Below, piece by piece: positions 1 to 8,451 of a stretch of 64,000 nucleotides of DNA (the stretch's first letter is position 1; each line of letters starts with the position of its first letter). The notes under the pieces are model-generated. The model was not told the DNA's origin and ran no database searches. It saw only the letters and a program-made list of their open reading frames with translations. A program made the position numbers and the translations under genes. This DNA is from Bradyrhizobium algeriense (GTDB taxonomy: Bacteria; Pseudomonadota; Alphaproteobacteria; Rhizobiales; Xanthobacteraceae), in contig NZ_JAZHRV010000001.1 of NCBI RefSeq assembly GCF_036924595.1, positions 5,270,001 to 5,334,000 of the forward strand, read 5' to 3'.

Positions 1-591
1 GAGGCCGAACGCCTTCCCATCACCGAACAGGTGTCCCGCTTTGCAATGGAGATGGCCGGCAAGGTGCTAAGCCAGCGTCGCACCGTTCCCGATGAAATCG
101 AACAGCCGGGGCCTGAAGGTGATGCTGTCCGCAAGCAGGTGGGTCAAGCCGCCTATGATCTGAACGTGCAGCAATATTGCTGCGCCGGCCTCAACTTCGG
201 TTATTTCTACGATCGCTCCCCGATCATCGCCTATGACGGCGCCGAGCAACCGGGTTTTACGATGGCGGATTTCACGCCGTCCTCAACGCCGGGCTGCCGG
301 CTTCCGTTCGCGAAACTATCCGATGGCCGGCCGATCTATGACGCGCTCGGGCCGGGCTACACACTGTTGCGCTACGATCCGGATGTAGCAGTAGCGCCGC
401 TGGCCGAGGCGATGCGTGTCAACGGCGTGCCGTTTACAATCGTCGACGCCTCCGCTCCTGATCCTGATCACAAACTCATTCTTGCGCGTACCGATCAGCA
501 CGTCGCCTGGCGCGGCGACGCGATCCCTGACAATCCAGCGCACCTCGTCGACAAGCTGCTCGGCCGAAGCTCCAACCCCAGTCCGGGTTGA
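1..591 (+). CDS. FAD-dependent monooxygenase, C-terminal part (5' end outside window)
   Basis: The frame is open from base 1, so the gene starts left of the window and only about the last 196 residues are seen. The visible part opens with EAERLPITEQVSRFAMEMAG, typical of the middle of PheA/TfdB/UbiH-type aromatic-ring hydroxylases. It continues with an LSDGRPIYDALGPGYTLLR-like stretch and ends in a thioredoxin-like tail with LARTDQHVAWRGDAIP, the usual last motif of these enzymes. Such enzymes use FAD and NAD(P)H to hydroxylate aromatic or polyketide substrates. The N-terminal GxGxxG FAD site is not visible, so the substrate cannot be inferred. A DMT exporter starts 7 bases after the stop on the same strand, suggesting cotranscription. 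Confidence 0.85.
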   Translation, partial: EAERLPITEQVSRFAMEMAGKVLSQRRTVPDEIEQPGPEGDAVRKQVGQAAYDLNVQQYCCAGLNFGYFYDRSPIIAYDGAEQPGFTMADFTPSSTPGCRLPFAKLSDGRPIYDALGPGYTLLRYDPDVAVAPLAEAMRVNGVPFTIVDASAPDPDHKLILARTDQHVAWRGDAIPDNPAHLVDKLLGRSSNPSPG

Positions 592-598
592 TCGCCTC

Positions 599-1468
599 AT
601 GGCGGAGGTACGCTCCCAGCATCGCTTGGGCATTGCCCTTGTTGTCGCCGCCGCCATCGCCTGGAGCACGGCGCCGTTGTTCACGCGGCTGCTTCCCTAT
701 GACTCCTGGACCATCCTGTTCTGGCGCGGATTGTTCGGCGGCGGCATGATCATGGTCTTGATGGTGCTGTTGCAGGGGCGTGCCGGCCTGCGGGATCTGA
801 CCAGGATCGACAAAAACGGCTGGCTTGTTGCGTTGTTTTCGACATTGGCGATGATCGCCTTCATCCCTTCGCTGCAGCTCACGGATGTATCCAATGTCGC
901 CATCATCATCGCGACGGGTCCCTTCCTCGCGGCGGCGCTCGCCTGGGTATGGCTGCGGGAAATCCCCCATCTGCGAACCATGCTGGCGAGCATCGTGGCG
1001 CTCTGCGGCGTCATGGTCATCGTCGGCAGCGCACGCTCCGGTTCCGACGTTCTCGGGATAGCCCTCGCCTGCTTCATGGCGCTGGCGATCGCCGCGATGA
1101 CGGTGATGGTACGGCGGCACAAGAATACATCGATGGTCGCCGCTGCCGCGATGTCGAACATCCTGGGCAGCGTCATCAGCATTCCCTTCGCCCACGGAAT
1201 AGCAGGGATAACCGGGTTCGACCTGCTCATTCTCGCGATGTTCGGATGCTTTCAGGTCGCCATCGGCCTCACGCTGTTCTTCCTCGGCTCGCGACTGCTG
1301 CCGTCCGGCCAGGCAGCCCTGATCTCCACGCTGGAGACGCCGCTGATGCCGTTCTGGATATGGGTGGGATTTGCCGAGATTCCCGCGCTGCGGGTTCTCA
1401 TCGGCGGCGCCCTGGTGATGGGCGCCGTCATTGCCGACATCGTCGGCGACAGCCGCACGCAGCGCTGA
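599..1468 (+). CDS. EamA/DMT-superfamily transporter
   Basis: A 289-residue polytopic membrane protein with about ten hydrophobic segments in two EamA-like halves (roughly 8-140 and 150-285). The first half has the conserved FWRGLFGGG region and the second has the typical LISTLETPLMPFWIW helix. The family exports small metabolites such as amino acids or purines across the inner membrane; the substrate is not predictable. I chose the ATG at 599 because it lies just after the upstream stop and gives the normal N-terminus (MAEVRSQHRLG); the longer open frame from 416 would overlap the monooxygenase by about 175 bases. The ribosome site is weak, consistent with coupling to the upstream gene. Confidence 0.85.
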   Translation: MAEVRSQHRLGIALVVAAAIAWSTAPLFTRLLPYDSWTILFWRGLFGGGMIMVLMVLLQGRAGLRDLTRIDKNGWLVALFSTLAMIAFIPSLQLTDVSNVAIIIATGPFLAAALAWVWLREIPHLRTMLASIVALCGVMVIVGSARSGSDVLGIALACFMALAIAAMTVMVRRHKNTSMVAAAAMSNILGSVISIPFAHGIAGITGFDLLILAMFGCFQVAIGLTLFFLGSRLLPSGQAALISTLETPLMPFWIWVGFAEIPALRVLIGGALVMGAVIADIVGDSRTQR

Positions 1469-1473
1469 CTGAT

Positions 1474-2754
1474 TCACCGCACCGCGAACGGCGCCTGGTA
1501 GGGCCGGCCGAACGGCACGCCGTTGATCACGGTCTGCACGGGTTTAAGCAGCAGCTTGCCCTCGCGCTTGTTGTTGCGGGTGTCGACGAACGAGGTCTGC
1601 GCCTCCACCAGCTCCATGATCGCGACGTCGCCGGGCGCACCGATCTGCAGCGTGCCGATCTTCGGCGCACGGTTGATGATTTTTGCGGGCGTCACCGTCG
1701 CCGCCGCCACCACCTGCTCCAGTGTAAGGCCGAGCGGGATGAACTTGCTCATGACGTTCGGCAGATAGGGCATGCCCGGCGAATTGCCGGAGAAGACGTG
1801 GATGTCGGAGGAGATCGTGTCCGGCGTACAGCCGCCCGGGATCGCCACGTCCGCCACGGTAAAGTCAAAACTGCCGCCGCCATGGCCGACATCGAACATC
1901 ACGCCGCGCTGCTTGGCGGCGAGCGCCGCCGGGAGCAGTTTGCCATCCTGCACGATGTTGGTGAAGGCGCCGGCGATGTTCGGCGCGCCGGAATAGCAAT
2001 GGGTTAGCACGTCGCCCGGCCGCAGCAGGTCGAGAATATCCGACATCAATTCCTTGGTCTCGACGCCGCCGATATGCACCATCATCTTGGCCGGCCAGCC
2101 GCACATCTCGCAGGCCTTGATGGCGCGCTTCAACGGCTCCACGCCGTGCCTGGCGATGACGTTTTCCGACATCCTGACCTTTACACCGAGCAGGAAATCC
2201 GGATTTTCGGCCAGCGCCATCGCGCAGGCTTCCACTTGCGCATAGTCGATGTTGTAGAGTTCGGCGACTGGAAAGCCGGATAGGCCGTTATTGGCGATGT
2301 GGACGAAGGCGTAAATCCGCGCCCGCGATTGCGCCACGATGTAGCGCCGCAGCGCGGAGAGATTGTTGACGCCGGCATCGCCCGCCGACACCACCGTGGT
2401 GGTGGCCTGCGCCTGCACCAGTTCGTCGGCGGGAATGCCGATCGCAGAGCCGTAGGGGTAAACGTGGGAATGCAGATCGATCAGGCCAGGCGTTACAAGC
2501 TTGCCCGAGGCGTCGATGGTCTTGGCGGCACGGGCGGCCGGAATCTCGTTCTCGACCGCCTCGATCACGCCCCAGCGAATGCCGATGTCGCGCTTGCCCC
2601 GCAGCGACTGGCTGGGATCGAGCACGTCGCCGCCCTTGATCACGAGATCGAACTTGTCGTTCGGCCCCATTGCGGCGTTGGCAGGGCCCGATATGGCTGC
2701 GACCGCGGCCGAGCCGCTCAGACTCAGAAAATGACGGCGTGAAACCCCGCTCAT
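1474..2754 (-). CDS. Tat-exported amidohydrolase/deacetylase family metallohydrolase
   Basis: A 426-residue metal-dependent hydrolase of the amidohydrolase superfamily (COG3964-like deacetylase/dihydroorotase-related group). The N-terminus carries a twin-arginine signal (SRRHFL at 5-10) followed by an Ala-rich segment ending ANA near 27. The metal HxH motif is DLHSHVYPYG (His95, His97). A GVKVRMS lysine near 190 could be the carbamylated metal bridge. Later metal-ligand regions MMVHIGG and THCYSG, and an SSDIHVFSG aspartate region, are visible. The C-terminal beta sandwich includes IGAPGDVAIM. It should fold in the cytoplasm and act in the periplasm. A GGGGGAG ribosome site precedes the ATG by 7 bases. 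It converges on the DMT gene. The substrate is unknown. Confidence 0.82.
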   Translation of the reverse strand: MSGVSRRHFLSLSGSAAVAAISGPANAAMGPNDKFDLVIKGGDVLDPSQSLRGKRDIGIRWGVIEAVENEIPAARAAKTIDASGKLVTPGLIDLHSHVYPYGSAIGIPADELVQAQATTTVVSAGDAGVNNLSALRRYIVAQSRARIYAFVHIANNGLSGFPVAELYNIDYAQVEACAMALAENPDFLLGVKVRMSENVIARHGVEPLKRAIKACEMCGWPAKMMVHIGGVETKELMSDILDLLRPGDVLTHCYSGAPNIAGAFTNIVQDGKLLPAALAAKQRGVMFDVGHGGGSFDFTVADVAIPGGCTPDTISSDIHVFSGNSPGMPYLPNVMSKFIPLGLTLEQVVAAATVTPAKIINRAPKIGTLQIGAPGDVAIMELVEAQTSFVDTRNNKREGKLLLKPVQTVINGVPFGRPYQAPFAVR

Positions 2755-3009
2755 GGCAACGCTCCCCCCTGTGATTTTTTATGCTGCGATGATGCGCCGG
2801 GCACCGGCATTCCGCAAGCCGCGCGTGCATCGTCCCACGCAAAACCAATCGTGGAGCCGATCATCCCGGAGTGGGCAGACCAGCGCGTTTGCCTGCCGGA
2901 GCTCGCACCGACTGTCCACCGGCATATCCACCCATCCTACGAAACTAACGGCATACGCGCGCGACACACGCGTCTGAACAAGCGTTCAGAATTCTCTCGA
3001 AGTTCCTCG

Positions 3010-3034
3010 GGAACGTTCCCTGCAATCTAATGTT
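3010..3034 (+). promoter_or_regulatory. Candidate EcfG-type (general stress sigma) promoter
   Basis: GGAAC at 3010-3014 and TGTT at 3031-3034 are separated by 16 bases. This resembles the alphaproteobacterial EcfG consensus GGAAC-N16/17-CGTT with one mismatch. It lies 30 bases upstream of the start of a small exported His-rich protein, so the 5' leader would be about 20-25 bases. No other strong promoter is obvious in 2755-3063, an otherwise empty divergent intergenic region between the amidohydrolase and this gene. Confidence 0.5.
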
Positions 3035-3063
3035 TTATCCTCGCTCAATTGAGGAGAATTGGA

Positions 3064-3294
3064 ATGAAGAAGCTTGGATACGTTATCGCCGCACTTGGCG
3101 CACTTGTCATCGCGGCGCCGTCGATTGCGAGCGCCGAGACCGTCGTGATCAAGCGTGGCGGCTACCATGGTCATCATCATCACGGCTATGGCGCGCGTGC
3201 CGAATTCCGAGGCCACCGCGACCGCGGCTACCATCGCGGATGGCGGCATGGTCATCGCGACAAGGTCGTGATCATCAAGAGGCATCGCTACTGA
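3064..3294 (+). CDS. Small exported His/Gly/Arg-rich protein
   Basis: A 76-residue protein. The N-terminal signal peptide (MKKLGYVIAALGALVIAA, cleavage likely after ASA near residue 23) leads into a mature part rich in His, Gly, Arg and Tyr, with HGHHHHGYG and repeated RG/YH pairs, ending VVIIKRHRY. The periplasmic or surface chain could bind metal or nucleic acid; this is inference from composition only. A perfect GAGGAG ribosome site sits 7 bases before the ATG. A candidate EcfG promoter lies upstream and an intrinsic terminator follows, so this appears to be a monocistronic stress gene. Similar small proteins are common in Bradyrhizobium, without known function. Confidence 0.8.
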   Translation: MKKLGYVIAALGALVIAAPSIASAETVVIKRGGYHGHHHHGYGARAEFRGHRDRGYHRGWRHGHRDKVVIIKRHRY

Positions 3295-3311
3295 GGCCGA
3301 CACCTCAAACT

Positions 3312-3339
3312 GAAAATGGCTCCTTGCGGAGCCATTTTC
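3312..3339. terminator. Intrinsic terminator between convergent genes
   Basis: A perfect 12-bp inverted repeat (GAAAATGGCTCC / GGAGCCATTTTC) with a TTGC loop. An A-rich left arm and T-rich right arm make it usable from both strands. It sits between the stop of the His-rich protein gene (3294, plus) and the stop of the thiolase gene (3372, minus). Confidence 0.85.
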
Positions 3340-3371
3340 TTTGTTCGTGTCAGTGACGTGAGCTTGTCAGC

Positions 3372-4544
3372 TCAACTATAGATCTCGAACAGGCCTGCGC
3401 CGCCCTGGCCGCCGCCGATGCACATCGTGACGACGCCCCACTTGGCCTTGCGCCGGCGGCCTTCCTGCAGGATGTGGCCAGTGAGACGCGCGCCGGTCAT
3501 GCCAAAGGGATGGCCGATTGCGATCGAGCCGCCGTTGACGTTGTACTTCTCGGGATCGATGCCGAGCTTGTCGCGCGAATAGAGGCACTGGCTGGCGAAG
3601 GCTTCGTTGAGCTCCCAGAGATCGATGTCGTCGATCTTCAGGCCATGGCGCTTCAACAGCTTCGGCACGGCGTAGATCGGCCCGATGCCCATCTCGTCCG
3701 GCTCGCAGCCCGCCGCCGCCCAGGCGACGAAGCGGCCCAGCGGGTTGAGGCCGCGCTTCTCGGCGTCCTTGGCTTCCATCAGAACGACGGCGGCCGCGCC
3801 GTCCGAGAGCTGGCTGGCATTGCCCGCGGTGACGTACTTGCCGGGACCCTTGACGGGCTCGAGCTTGGCGAGGCCTTCCATGGTGGTCTCGGGGCGATTG
3901 CACTCGTCGCGATCGACGGTGTAGTCGACGATGCTTTCCGCTTTCGTCGCCTTGTCGACCACCTTCATCTTGGTCTTCATCGGGACGATTTCGTCCTTGA
4001 ACTTGTTGGCCTGCTGGGCGGCCGCCATGCGGCGCTGCGATTCCAGCGAGTATTCGTCCTGGTATTCGCGGCTGAGCTTGTAACGCTCGGCGACGATATC
4101 GGCGGTGTCGATCATCGCCATGAAGATGTCGGGCGCGGCCTTGAGCAAATCAGGGTCGATCGATTCCTTGGGCGAGCCGCCGCCGGGGATCGAGATGCTC
4201 TCGACGCCGCCGGCCACGATGCAGTCGGCGCCATCGGAGCGGATCGAGTTGGCGGCCATCGCGATGGTCTGCAGTCCCGACGAACAGAAGCGGTTCACGG
4301 AAACGCCCGCGGTCGACTTCGGCATGCCGGCGAGCAACGCGGCCTGGCGGCCGATATTCGGGGCGCCATGCGCGCAATTGCCGAGATAGCAGTCCTCGAC
4401 ATATTCCTTCTCGACGCCGGCGCGCTCGACGGCGTGCTTGATGGCGTGGGCCGCCATCGACATCGGCGGAGTGATGTTGAACCCGCCGCGGCCGGACTTC
4501 GCCAGCCCGGTACGTGCATAGGAAACGATGACAGCTTCACGCAT
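3372..4544 (-). CDS. Acetyl-CoA acetyltransferase / 3-ketoacyl-CoA thiolase
   Basis: A 390-residue thiolase. The nucleophilic cysteine is Cys87 in SVNRFCSSG. The C-terminal active-site blocks are [17 protein letters not shown] (catalytic His) and [13 protein letters not shown] (second catalytic Cys), so all catalytic residues are present. It cleaves or condenses acyl-CoA in beta-oxidation or acetoacetyl-CoA formation in the cytoplasm. The ATG at 4544 is preceded by GGGAGG; the open frame extends 20 codons further but without family similarity. It stands alone, 100 bases from an aldo/keto reductase on the same strand. The sequence resembles degradative FadA/AtoB-like thiolases; chain-length preference cannot be told. 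Confidence 0.93.
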   Translation of the reverse strand: MREAVIVSYARTGLAKSGRGGFNITPPMSMAAHAIKHAVERAGVEKEYVEDCYLGNCAHGAPNIGRQAALLAGMPKSTAGVSVNRFCSSGLQTIAMAANSIRSDGADCIVAGGVESISIPGGGSPKESIDPDLLKAAPDIFMAMIDTADIVAERYKLSREYQDEYSLESQRRMAAAQQANKFKDEIVPMKTKMKVVDKATKAESIVDYTVDRDECNRPETTMEGLAKLEPVKGPGKYVTAGNASQLSDGAAAVVLMEAKDAEKRGLNPLGRFVAWAAAGCEPDEMGIGPIYAVPKLLKRHGLKIDDIDLWELNEAFASQCLYSRDKLGIDPEKYNVNGGSIAIGHPFGMTGARLTGHILQEGRRRKAKWGVVTMCIGGGQGGAGLFEIYS

Positions 4545-4644
4545 TTTGAAGACCTCCCTTTGATGCGATCCAGTATGGACTGGAGCCGCGCCCGTGTGTA
4601 GCAAAAACCCGAATTCCGGCGGACGGAAAAGGAAAGAATCTTCA

Positions 4645-5463
4645 TCAATCCCACGCCGGCGCGTAGCCGGGATTTACACACCGTTTGTCCTTCGGCAAGG
4701 CCGCGATCACCTGCCTGTCGGCGTCATCCAAGCTCAGCTTGAGCGCGTCGAGATTAGCTTGCTGGCTTTCCGCGCGCGACGCCTTCGGGATCGCGGCAAC
4801 GCCATCCTGATCGAGCAGCCATTTCAGCGCGACTTGCGCGGCGCTGGCGTTGTGCTTGCGCCCGATCGCGGCGAGCGCTGCGTCGGAAGCCGCAAGGCCC
4901 TTGGCCAGAGGCGAATAGGCGATCAGCGGGATCGATTTCGCAGTGAGAAATTGACGCAGCCGAGTCTGATCCAGCATCACATGGTATTCGACCTGGTTGC
5001 AGGCGATCGGCGCCCTGATCTCCTCGACCACCGCCTTCACGAGCGCAACGTTGAAATTCGCGACGCCGATGGCGCGGGTGCGGCCTTCCTCCTTCAGCCG
5101 CATCAGCGTTTCGAAGATCTTGGGCAGGTTCATATTCGGCGCCGGCCAGTGCACCAGATAGAGGTCGACATGGTCGAGCCGGAGTTTTTTCAAGGAAGTA
5201 TCGAACGCCAGGCGGAGCGCATCCGGCGCCAGATTTTCGTTCCAGACTTTTGTGGTGACATGCAGGTCTTTGCGGGGAACGCGCGAGGCTGCAATCGCGG
5301 CACCCACGGCCTCCTCATTGTCATACATTTCGGCGGTGTCGAGATGCCGGTAGCCCAACGCCAGCCCGCCCTCCACGGCCGCGCGGCAGGCATCGCCCTG
5401 CATGCGAAAGGTGCCGAGACCAAGCTTCGGCAGGCTGATACCTTGGGTTTGCAGATGTTCCAT
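4645..5463 (-). CDS. Aldo/keto reductase (2,5-diketo-D-gluconate reductase-like)
   Basis: A 272-residue NADPH-dependent (beta/alpha)8 reductase. The complete AKR tetrad is visible: Asp42 and Tyr47 in HLDTAEMYDNE, Lys72 in VTTKVWNENL, and His105 in YLVHWPAP. The NADP-binding end carries AIPKASRAESQQANLDAL. Length and motifs fit the DkgA/DkgB group that reduces diketogluconate, methylglyoxal and other aldehydes. The start at 5463 has GGGAGAG upstream and gives the standard MEHLQTQGISLPKLGLGTF opening. It is probably a general detoxifying enzyme; physiological substrate unknown. Confidence 0.92.
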   Translation of the reverse strand: MEHLQTQGISLPKLGLGTFRMQGDACRAAVEGGLALGYRHLDTAEMYDNEEAVGAAIAASRVPRKDLHVTTKVWNENLAPDALRLAFDTSLKKLRLDHVDLYLVHWPAPNMNLPKIFETLMRLKEEGRTRAIGVANFNVALVKAVVEEIRAPIACNQVEYHVMLDQTRLRQFLTAKSIPLIAYSPLAKGLAASDAALAAIGRKHNASAAQVALKWLLDQDGVAAIPKASRAESQQANLDALKLSLDDADRQVIAALPKDKRCVNPGYAPAWD

Positions 5464-5597
5464 GATGGCTCTCCCGGAAAGGAAAAAGCGCCGCGTGCGT
5501 AGCGAAAGCCGCCCCAACAGTATTTCATTGAGGAGAACAGGCCGCTATTGAATAGTTTGCGCGCAGGGCGCGGGGCAAATCAAGATCAGGGGGTGCG

Positions 5598-5726
5598 ATG
5601 GTAAGGGCGTTGCGACAATGGCTGGACAACCATCAACTGCCCGCGATCATCGCCGCCGTGCTCGGCGTGGTCATGACGATTTCCGTACTGATGGTGGTGG
5701 TCGGTTATCTCGTGGCGAGGCCCTGA
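5598..5726 (+). CDS. Small single-helix membrane protein (42 aa)
   Basis: A 42-codon frame: a charged N-terminus (MVRALRQWLDNHQ) followed by one long hydrophobic helix, about residues 15-40, rich in Val, Ile and Met, ending VARP. An AGGGGG ribosome-binding-like run lies 4 bases before the ATG, and GC-rich third positions fit coding DNA. It fills an otherwise empty gap between two minus-strand genes. Function unknown; single-pass small proteins of this kind often modulate membrane complexes. It is too short for homology-free certainty. Confidence 0.5.
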   Translation: MVRALRQWLDNHQLPAIIAAVLGVVMTISVLMVVVGYLVARP

Positions 5727-5761
5727 GCGGTCCTCGCCGACCCACCGCTTCGGCACACGCC

Positions 5762-6757
5762 TCATTTCCCCGTTCCGGCCGCCGCAAGAATGGGTGACCA
5801 GCGTGCGATCTCGGACCGGACAAAACGATCGAATGAAGCCGGGTTGCGTTCGTCCTTTGCCGGTATCGAGCCGCCGAGCTGGGCAATCCGCTCGCGCACG
5901 ACAGCCTCATCAAGCGCCTGGTCGAGCGCTGCGGAAAGCCTGGCGATGATTTCGGGCGAAACGCCCTTTGGCGCAAACAGTCCTGCCCAGACGCTCATCT
6001 CGTAGTTGATGCCGCCCTCCTTCGCGGTCGGAACGTCAGGCAGCGTTTCAAGGCGTTTCGCGGCAGACACCGCGAAGGCCTTGACCGAGCCGGCCAAAAC
6101 CGACTCAGCCACGCTGACCGACTGCTCGCACATGAAATCGACGTGCCCCCCGACCAGATCGTTCAATGCCGGGCCTGAACCACGATAGGCGACAAGCGCC
6201 GGCTTCGCGCCGACTTCCGCCGTGAAGAGAAGACACGCCATATGCGAGGACGCGCCGATGCCGCCATGGGCCAGCTTCACCGCGTCGCCCCGTTGCCGCA
6301 GCGCCGCGACGAATTCCTTGAGATCCTGTGCCGGGAAATCCTTCCGCGCGATGATCACTGCCGGGGAGTGGGCGGTGAAGCCGATCGGCACGAAGTCGGC
6401 AACGGGATCGTATTTGAGGTTCGGCGTCAGCACGGGAGCTGCGACATGCGAGCCCATCGCCGCGGCAAGCAGGGTATAGCCGTCGGGCGCAGCCGCCGCC
6501 ACGCGCGCGCTGCCGACGGTGCCGCCGGCGCCGCTGACGTTCTCGATGACGATGGATTGCCCGAGGATCTTCGACATCTGGTTGGTGACGATGCGCGCAA
6601 CGATGTCGCTGGCGCCGCCGGGCGGGAACGGCACGACCACCGTGATCGCCCTGGAGGGGTAGTCCTGCGCGCGCACCGGCCCGACCATGCCGGCCAATAC
6701 CATCGCCGCCGCGCATGCTCCAACACAAGCTTTCCAGACACAAATGCCACGTTTCAT
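5762..6757 (-). CDS. Bug-family tripartite tricarboxylate transporter substrate-binding protein
   Basis: A 331-residue periplasmic solute receptor. The signal peptide (MKRGICVWKACVGACAAAM..., cleavage near VRA) is followed by the Bug hallmarks YPSRAITVVVPFPPGGASD, IVARIVTNQMSKILGQ and VENVSGAGGTVGSARV. It has DGYTLL near residue 105 and the domain-2 motif AYRGSGPALNDLVGGHVDFM. The ATG at 6757 has AGGAG upstream. Bug receptors bind carboxylates and deliver them to TctAB permeases, none of which is in this window. It is the last gene of a minus-strand GlcG - oxidoreductase - Bug run (31-base gap), suggesting a sensor or uptake role for the substrate of that oxidoreductase. Confidence 0.92.
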   Translation of the reverse strand: MKRGICVWKACVGACAAAMVLAGMVGPVRAQDYPSRAITVVVPFPPGGASDIVARIVTNQMSKILGQSIVIENVSGAGGTVGSARVAAAAPDGYTLLAAAMGSHVAAPVLTPNLKYDPVADFVPIGFTAHSPAVIIARKDFPAQDLKEFVAALRQRGDAVKLAHGGIGASSHMACLLFTAEVGAKPALVAYRGSGPALNDLVGGHVDFMCEQSVSVAESVLAGSVKAFAVSAAKRLETLPDVPTAKEGGINYEMSVWAGLFAPKGVSPEIIARLSAALDQALDEAVVRERIAQLGGSIPAKDERNPASFDRFVRSEIARWSPILAAAGTGK

Positions 6758-6788
6758 AACGCGCGCTCCTATCCTTAGCTCTGCGCCG

Positions 6789-7805
6789 TCACATTTTCGC
6801 ATCGCCGTTCAATAGTTGGGCAATCTCGACCGAACGTCCCTCACGCGCCGAGAGTATGCCGGCGCGTACCACGGCGAGCGATCGCGTCGCGTACTCGCCC
6901 CCGACTTCGTACCGGCCCTGCCCGCGAACTGCGGCCGCAAACTCCTCCAGTTCCTCGACCAGGGTGTCATTCTCAGCACATGGCACCACCACCGGCGTGA
7001 TCTCGCCGCGCTTGAGCAGGCGAAGCCCGTTGTGCAAATCGTAGTAGGCGGTGGCGTCCTTGCCGTAGACGTTCATCAGATAGTATTCGGACGCCGAGGC
7101 GTAGCTCGCGTTCAGTGTGGAGAGCGCGCCGTTCTCGTGCTGCAGAATCAGGCTCGCGACATCCGGATTGTCGCCGGGCAGCACCAGTTGCGCCGATTGT
7201 CCGCGCACCGCACGGATCGGCCCGATCAAATATTCCAGGACGTCGATATAGTGGATTCCGATCTGCAGCATCACGCCGCCCGGCATTCCCGCGGCCTGGT
7301 AGCGCCACGAGGTGAGATCGATCTTGCCGAGACGGTCGCGGCTGATGTTGGCCTCGGCGTTGACGAGCTTGCCGAACAAGCCGTCATCGATCTGCTGCCT
7401 GATCCAGCGGAAATGGCTCTCGCGCCGCCGCTGATAGCCGAGCGCCAGGACCACGCCGGCCTTGCGACAGGCCTCGGTGATGGCGCGGCCGTCGGAAATG
7501 CTGTTGGCGATCGGCTTGTCCAGAAATACGTGCTTGCCGGCGGCGGCGGCCGCGCAGGTCGTCGTCAGATGCACGTCGTTCGGCGTGGTATTGATGATCG
7601 CCTCGATCTCGGCATCGGCCAGCAGCGCCTCATAGCTCGCGGCCGGCCGGCAGCGGTATTTTGCCGCGAAATTCTTTCGCTTTTCCTCGGACCGGGTGTA
7701 GCAGCCGCGGATCTCGAACTTGCCCGAGCGCTGGATGGCATCCGCCAGAACGTCGGACCACCATCCCATCCCGATACAGGCGACGCGGAGCGGATCGGCG
7801 CTCAT
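6789..7805 (-). CDS. Gfo/Idh/MocA family NAD(P)-dependent oxidoreductase
   Basis: A 338-residue dehydrogenase. The N-terminal Rossmann motif is RVACIGMGWWSDV, followed by NTTPNDVHLTTTCAAAAAGK and LDKPIANS (the EKP-type lysine motif, here DKP). The C-terminal domain has GGVMLQIGIHYIDVLEYL, the catalytic HxxD-like helix of the family. It oxidises or reduces polyols, sugars or related hydroxy compounds. GGGAGAG precedes the ATG at 7805; an upstream in-frame ATG at 7898 would run into the GlcG gene. The gaps of 25 and 31 bases to its neighbours support an operon. Substrate not identifiable. Confidence 0.9.
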   Translation of the reverse strand: MSADPLRVACIGMGWWSDVLADAIQRSGKFEIRGCYTRSEEKRKNFAAKYRCRPAASYEALLADAEIEAIINTTPNDVHLTTTCAAAAAGKHVFLDKPIANSISDGRAITEACRKAGVVLALGYQRRRESHFRWIRQQIDDGLFGKLVNAEANISRDRLGKIDLTSWRYQAAGMPGGVMLQIGIHYIDVLEYLIGPIRAVRGQSAQLVLPGDNPDVASLILQHENGALSTLNASYASASEYYLMNVYGKDATAYYDLHNGLRLLKRGEITPVVVPCAENDTLVEELEEFAAAVRGQGRYEVGGEYATRSLAVVRAGILSAREGRSVEIAQLLNGDAKM

Positions 7806-7830
7806 CACTTTGCTCTCCCCCAGGACGATG

Positions 7831-8271
7831 TCATTCCCAATTCGCGCCGATCGACTCGACGGCCATTTTGGCGATCCGCAAATCGGTCTCCCAATCACCG
7901 CCGCTCACGCCGACGCCGCCGATACATTCGCAGCCAACCAGCACCGGTACGCCGCCTTCCATGGCCGTCCACCGTTCCGGTCCGGCGGCGAGCGCAAGTC
8001 CGATCGCATGGCTGACGTCGAGGTCCTGGCCGGCCGCGCCTTTGGCCGTGGTCGGGCGCCGGTTTGACGCGGCGCAAACCGCCTTGGTGGTGCAGGAGTG
8101 CACGGTATGGAAGCGGCCGCCGTCCATTCGTTCGATCAGGATCACATGCCCGCCGGAATCCACGATCGCACAGGAGATCGCGATTTTGGCCTGGCCGGCC
8201 AATTCCACCGCCGTCGCCATGATCATCTTCGCGCCCTGATGCGTCAGGCGCTTGCTCTCGGCGACAAACAT
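7831..8271 (-). CDS. GlcG/HbpS-like (DUF336) protein
   Basis: A protein of about 146 residues in the GlcG/HbpS/PduO-C fold group. Visible family features are AIVDSGGHVILIERMDGG, TTKAVCAASNRRPT and the glycine-rich GGVPVLVGCECIGGVGVSG. Members bind haem or cobalamin-like ligands or act as accessory catabolic proteins, and are often encoded beside glycolate or aromatic catabolism genes. I favour the start at 8271 (MFVAESKRLTHQGAK), which gives the normal length and has GGAG upstream. A start at 8370 would add 33 residues with no ribosome site. First gene of the three-gene minus-strand operon. Confidence 0.82.
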   Translation of the reverse strand: MFVAESKRLTHQGAKMIMATAVELAGQAKIAISCAIVDSGGHVILIERMDGGRFHTVHSCTTKAVCAASNRRPTTAKGAAGQDLDVSHAIGLALAAGPERWTAMEGGVPVLVGCECIGGVGVSGGDWETDLRIAKMAVESIGANWE

Positions 8272-8451
8272 GGCAGCGCTCCGGTCGGGAAGGACAGGCG
8301 AAGTGTGCGCCACCGCTGCGCCTCCTTCAAGAATTAATACGCAACTTCCGGATGCGATCTTGTACCGCACGCGTCGGCAAGCGGCGAAGCCTAGCCAAAC
8401 TATGCGGCGCGAACATGGAGGGGTTGATCCAACGGTCTCGCGATCGAAGCG

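Noticed and set aside
416..598. N-terminal extension of the DMT transporter from 416
   Set aside because: It overlaps the monooxygenase coding end and shows no transporter similarity before 599.
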